A stretch of DNA of 64,000 bases, taken from contig NZ_JAPKNJ010000001.1 of NCBI RefSeq assembly GCF_026343945.1, positions 372,001 to 436,000 on the forward strand, given 5' to 3'. The stretch's first letter is position 1. Each line of letters starts with the position of its first letter. This DNA is from Kaistia algarum. GTDB taxonomy: Bacteria > Pseudomonadota > Alphaproteobacteria > Rhizobiales > Kaistiaceae. Shown one piece after another: positions 60,530-64,000 of the stretch. A program made the translations under genes and the position numbers. The notes beneath the pieces were generated by a model. The model was not told the DNA's origin. It made no database searches and worked only from the letters and a program-made list of their open reading frames with translations.

Positions 60530-61519
60530 ATGTCAGCATTCAGGGCCGTCAGGATCGACCGCGACGCGGCGGGCGGGCAGCAGGTCGCCTTCGGCACGCT
60601 GACAGACGACGAGCTGATGGAAGGTGACGTCACGGTCCGCGTCGAGCGCTCCACGGTCAACTACAAGGACGGCCTCGCCATCACCGGCAAGGCGCCGGTG
60701 GTGCGGCGCTTCCCGATGGTGCCGGGCGTCGACGGGGTCGGAATCGTCGAGGCCTCGGATAGCGATCTCTTCGCCGTCGGCGACCGCGTCTTCATCAATG
60801 GCTGGGGCATCGGCGAAACCCATCTCGGGGCCTGGGCCGAGCGCGCCCGCTGGAGCAGCGACTGGCTGCTGCCGCTGCCCTCCAGCTTCTCGGCCGACGA
60901 GGCCATGGCGATCGGCACGGCCGGCTATACGGCGATGCGTGCCGTACTGGCGCTGGAGCGCCACGACATCCATCCCGCCGCGGGCCCCGTGCTCGTCACC
61001 GGCGCCTCGGGCGGCCTCGGCTCGATCGCCGTCGCGCTGCTGGCCGACCTCGGCTACCACGTCGTCGCCTCGACCGGCCGGCCGGAACAGGCGGATTATC
61101 TGAAGGGCCTCGGCGCCAAGGAGATCATCGACAGGGCCGAGCTTTCCGCGCCGGGTAAGATGCTCGCCAAGGAGCGCTGGATCGGCGCCATCGATGCGGT
61201 CGGCGGGCAGACGCTCGCCAACGTGCTTTCCATGATCCGCTATGACGGCGCGGTCGCCTCCTGCGGCAATGCCGGCGGCCTCGACCTGCCGGCAAGCGTC
61301 GCGCCCTTCATCCTGCGCGGCGTCACCCTCTATGGTATCGATTCGGTCTATGTGCCGAAGGCGATCCGCCTCATCGCCTGGGACCGGCTCGACCGCGACC
61401 TCGACCGCAAGAAGCTCGCAGACGCGACGAAGCACATCGCTTTCACCGACGTGATCGACGCGGCGCGGGAGATCGTCGAGGGCAAGGTGCGCGGCCGGCT
61501 GGTGGTCGAGATCGGGTAA
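60530..61519 (+). CDS. acuI: acrylyl-CoA reductase AcuI/YhdH family
   Basis: A 329-residue zinc-free MDR oxidoreductase. FRAVRIDRDAAGGQQVAFG, STVNYKDGLAITGKAPVVRRFPMVPGVDGVG and VTGASGGLGSIAVALLADLGYHVVASTGR (Rossmann) are the YhdH/AcuI signature. It reduces acrylyl-CoA with NADPH and protects against acrylate. GAGG at 60521 sits 5 bases before the ATG. It could equally be called YhdH. Confidence 0.9.
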   Translation: MSAFRAVRIDRDAAGGQQVAFGTLTDDELMEGDVTVRVERSTVNYKDGLAITGKAPVVRRFPMVPGVDGVGIVEASDSDLFAVGDRVFINGWGIGETHLGAWAERARWSSDWLLPLPSSFSADEAMAIGTAGYTAMRAVLALERHDIHPAAGPVLVTGASGGLGSIAVALLADLGYHVVASTGRPEQADYLKGLGAKEIIDRAELSAPGKMLAKERWIGAIDAVGGQTLANVLSMIRYDGAVASCGNAGGLDLPASVAPFILRGVTLYGIDSVYVPKAIRLIAWDRLDRDLDRKKLADATKHIAFTDVIDAAREIVEGKVRGRLVVEIG

Positions 61520-61531
61520 GGGGCCACAGCA

Positions 61532-64000
61532 TCAGAACTCGATCTTGAGATTGGCGTTGAAGCCGTTCTGGGTGACGCCGTCGCCGAACTGGCCGGCATA
61601 GGCGACGCCGAGCGTGGTGGCTTGACCCAGCTTGACGTCCAGGCCCGCCTGCAGGACGGCCGCGTTCTGCGCGATCGGCACGCCCGCCACGGTGAAGGCG
61701 TCCGAGCCGACGAAGGTCTGCGTGGCCATCGGCGTGATATCGCCGAAGGCGTAGCGCCAGCCGATCTCGCCGCGCAGCGTGGCGTCGAGCGCCGCCAAGG
61801 TCGCCTTTCGCGAGACGCGGAGACCAAGCGTGCTGAAGCCCGTGTCCATGCTAGAACTCGGCGCCGAAAGCGCCGCCAAGCCGCCATCCTCGGTGTAGCC
61901 GCCATCATCCAGATGGACATAAGCGAGGTTCGCGAAGGGCTCGAGCGCTGCCACCGCCGTGTCGAGCCGCCAGCCGAGTTCGCCGAAGGCCTGCAGCGTG
62001 CCGGCATTGTAGCTGGCCGCCAGCTGGTCGGCATAGCCACTGAAGGCGACCGAGCGGTTCGCCTCGACATTCTGCCACGTATAGGCAAGCCCGGTACGGA
62101 GCGCGATGTCGCCCGCCGGGAGGCCGCTCCACGTCCTTCCGCCGTAGATACCGAGATGCCAGTTCTCGCTGTCCCCCGACGCGTTGCGGTCGATCAGGTT
62201 GAAGTTCGTGTAGCTGTAGCCGCCGGCGAGGCCGACGCGCCAGCTATCGCCGAGCGCCGTGTCGGCGCCGATCAGGAAGCCGCCGGTCGATCCCGAGATT
62301 CCCGCCGCATTGTCGTCGCCGGCCATCTCGCCCCAGGAGCCGAATCCGGTCGTCCACACCGCGAGGCCGTCTGTGGTGGCGGGAGCAGCCGCCAGATTGT
62401 CTGCGCCGCCGTCCAAAGCATAGCCGACCACCGGCGCGGCCGATGCGGCGACGCCGCCCTGAGCCGCCCGCAGACGCCCGTCGAGCGCGCCGCGGATCAG
62501 ACCGCTCTGCTCCACCAGCAGTCCCTTCACCGAGGCGTTCACGTAGCCGGGAAGCTGATCGAAGGCCCAGCGCGCGTCCGCGGCATTGAGGACGACAAGC
62601 TGGGCGTTGAGACCCACGGCGGCCGAATCGAGCGCAGTGGCGGCCGCCGTCTGGTTGGCGGTCTCGGTCACCGAGGCGAAGGCGATGCCGCTCCGGACGA
62701 TGTCGAGCTGGAGGCCATCGCTGTCGGCGGTCGTGTCGACGTCGAGGAAAGGATACGGGGCATCGATCGCGCCGAAGCTGGGCGCGACCACGTCGAAATT
62801 GCCGACGACGCCCCCAGCGGCGCTGATGATCTGATAGCTCGCAAAGCCGGGTTTCCATTCGGCCGTCGGCGCCACATAGAGCGTTGCATTGTCGACGAAC
62901 ACCTGGCCACCCGACTGGACAAGGTCGCTGGTGCCGCCGGCACCGAGTTCCGCCACATAGTAGGATCCTGGCTGGAAGGCGACGTTTCCCTGTACCGATG
63001 TCATTCCGACCGAATGGCCGGGCGAGACGCCGCCGCCCGTCGTCAGATCGCCGGTGATCGTGCCGTTGCCGCTGAGCACACCCGTATTGGCGAAATTGCC
63101 ATCGACCGTCCCGTCATTGGCGAAGGTTCCCGCATTCGTCACATTGCCGACGATCGTGCCGAGATTGGAAACGCTGGCGCCGGCATCGACGGCAAGCGGC
63201 GCGGCTACCGTCGCCTGGAATGTCGCGGAGCCTGCCGATACGGTAATCCCGGCCGGCAACGTCATATTCGCCTGGAAAATGATGCCGCCGGGACCATCGA
63301 GCGTCAGCCCGCCGATGCCCGTAAACGCGCTGGCGAAGGTCGCGTTATCGGGCGTGGAGAACACCGAATCTCCCGCGATATAGACCGGGAGATTGGTGGC
63401 GAAGCTCGACGGCATGTCGAAATCGCCGATAGCGGACAGATAGGGTGAGAAAGTGATCCCCGAGCCCTGCGGATCGTTTGCCAAATAGCCGACGAACCCG
63501 CCAACGGCATCGAAGACATAGGTGAACGAGGCGAGGACATTGATGCCCGTGTTGACGCCGCCGCCGGCGAGACGAGCGAATTCAGGGGTCGCGGGCGGGT
63601 TGTCGGTGCCGCCGACGACGAAGCTGTAGCCGACACCCTCTGTCCCGCCGAAATAAACGGAGACCTGCGTTCCGTCGGGTGCGCAATTGAACGAGGCGTT
63701 GCTGGCGCACGGCACGGACTGCCCTGCGATGCTGCTGCCGAGATCGGCCCACATATATTGCAGGCCCGTATCCACCAGGATCGGCGACGACGACGACGTT
63801 CCGTTGACGACCACCGAACCCGCCGTCGTCTGCCAGTTGGGCGCCGTCGCGCCGGTTGTGGGCTGGAGCTGGACATAGGCGAAGCCGGTACCGGCATTCG
63901 CGCTGGTGAGGCCGGCCTGTATGCCATCCGCCGTGATGACATAGCCCGCCCGAACGGTGCCCTCGTCCATCCCGGTGAGGTGGAGCAGCGGGTTGTTGTT
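61532..64000 (-). CDS. autotransporter, 5' partial (runs off the right edge)
   Basis: At least 822 codons, open to the window end, so start and signal peptide are missing. The passenger is a Gly/Thr/Ser-rich beta-helix (NLGTIVGNVTNAGTFANDG, then NTGVLSGNGTITGDL and GGGVSPGHSVG). The last 270 residues (DGLAVWTTGFGSWGEMAGDDNAAG to NANLKIEF) are a beta-barrel with terminal Phe, as the BAM complex needs. It is a type V surface protein. The first ATG seen at 63970 is internal. Confidence 0.88.
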   Translation of the reverse strand, partial: NNNPLLHLTGMDEGTVRAGYVITADGIQAGLTSANAGTGFAYVQLQPTTGATAPNWQTTAGSVVVNGTSSSSPILVDTGLQYMWADLGSSIAGQSVPCASNASFNCAPDGTQVSVYFGGTEGVGYSFVVGGTDNPPATPEFARLAGGGVNTGINVLASFTYVFDAVGGFVGYLANDPQGSGITFSPYLSAIGDFDMPSSFATNLPVYIAGDSVFSTPDNATFASAFTGIGGLTLDGPGGIIFQANMTLPAGITVSAGSATFQATVAAPLAVDAGASVSNLGTIVGNVTNAGTFANDGTVDGNFANTGVLSGNGTITGDLTTGGGVSPGHSVGMTSVQGNVAFQPGSYYVAELGAGGTSDLVQSGGQVFVDNATLYVAPTAEWKPGFASYQIISAAGGVVGNFDVVAPSFGAIDAPYPFLDVDTTADSDGLQLDIVRSGIAFASVTETANQTAAATALDSAAVGLNAQLVVLNAADARWAFDQLPGYVNASVKGLLVEQSGLIRGALDGRLRAAQGGVAASAAPVVGYALDGGADNLAAAPATTDGLAVWTTGFGSWGEMAGDDNAAGISGSTGGFLIGADTALGDSWRVGLAGGYSYTNFNLIDRNASGDSENWHLGIYGGRTWSGLPAGDIALRTGLAYTWQNVEANRSVAFSGYADQLAASYNAGTLQAFGELGWRLDTAVAALEPFANLAYVHLDDGGYTEDGGLAALSAPSSSMDTGFSTLGLRVSRKATLAALDATLRGEIGWRYAFGDITPMATQTFVGSDAFTVAGVPIAQNAAVLQAGLDVKLGQATTLGVAYAGQFGDGVTQNGFNANLKIEF

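Noticed and set aside
1..64000. CRISPR array or insertion-sequence ends
   Set aside because: No regularly spaced repeats and no IS transposase gene were seen.

Overview
The window is GC-rich, densely packed DNA from an alphaproteobacterium, most likely of the Hyphomicrobiales (Rhizobiales). The host genes point there: paired IalB-family proteins, a TIGR02301-type secreted protein, several conserved small Rhizobiales-style hypotheticals, and separate glyQ/glyS. I cannot fix the genus from this sequence.

Positions 1 to about 34.2 kb are the right-hand part of a Mu-like (transposable, contractile-tailed) prophage with the + strand as sense strand. The left end, where a transposase would lie, is outside the window. 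Order: tightly overlapping small early/middle genes (1-4364, with GemA and a Mor-like regulator last); lysis (endolysin, holin); small and large terminase, portal and F-like head protein (6517-11728); protease with a nested scaffold start, decoration protein and capsid (12359-14772); head completion and baseplate (14775-20276); a fibre block with an SGNH hydrolase (20284-26379); then sheath, tube, frameshifted chaperone, tape measure and U/X/D proteins (26529-32823). A Dam-type methylase sits at the end, where Mu carries its DNA-modification gene. Three copies of one composite DNA element precede the lysis, protease and sheath genes, so they probably are the phage late promoters. The phage also encodes a tRNA resembling initiator tRNA-Met.

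From about 34.2 to 37.3 kb lies a lower-GC stretch with a diverged 0.3-kb direct repeat and a tyrosine integrase abutting the 3' end of a tRNA-Gln gene. It looks like the end of an older integrative element into which, or next to which, the Mu-like phage inserted.

From 37.3 kb to the right edge is ordinary chromosome: tRNA-Gln and tRNA-Pro, two IalB-family genes, an orphan NlpC/P60-like hydrolase, an SMP-30 lactonase, WrbA, an MBL hydrolase, a SugE-type guanidinium exporter under a guanidine-II (mini-ykkC) riboswitch, a LysE exporter, a SRAP (HMCES/YedK) protein, NUDIX, VOC, dihydroorotase, YgfZ, HD hydrolase, tyrosine phosphatase, pyruvate phosphate dikinase, GlyQ/GlyS, an AcuI-type reductase and the C-terminal part of an autotransporter that runs off the right edge.
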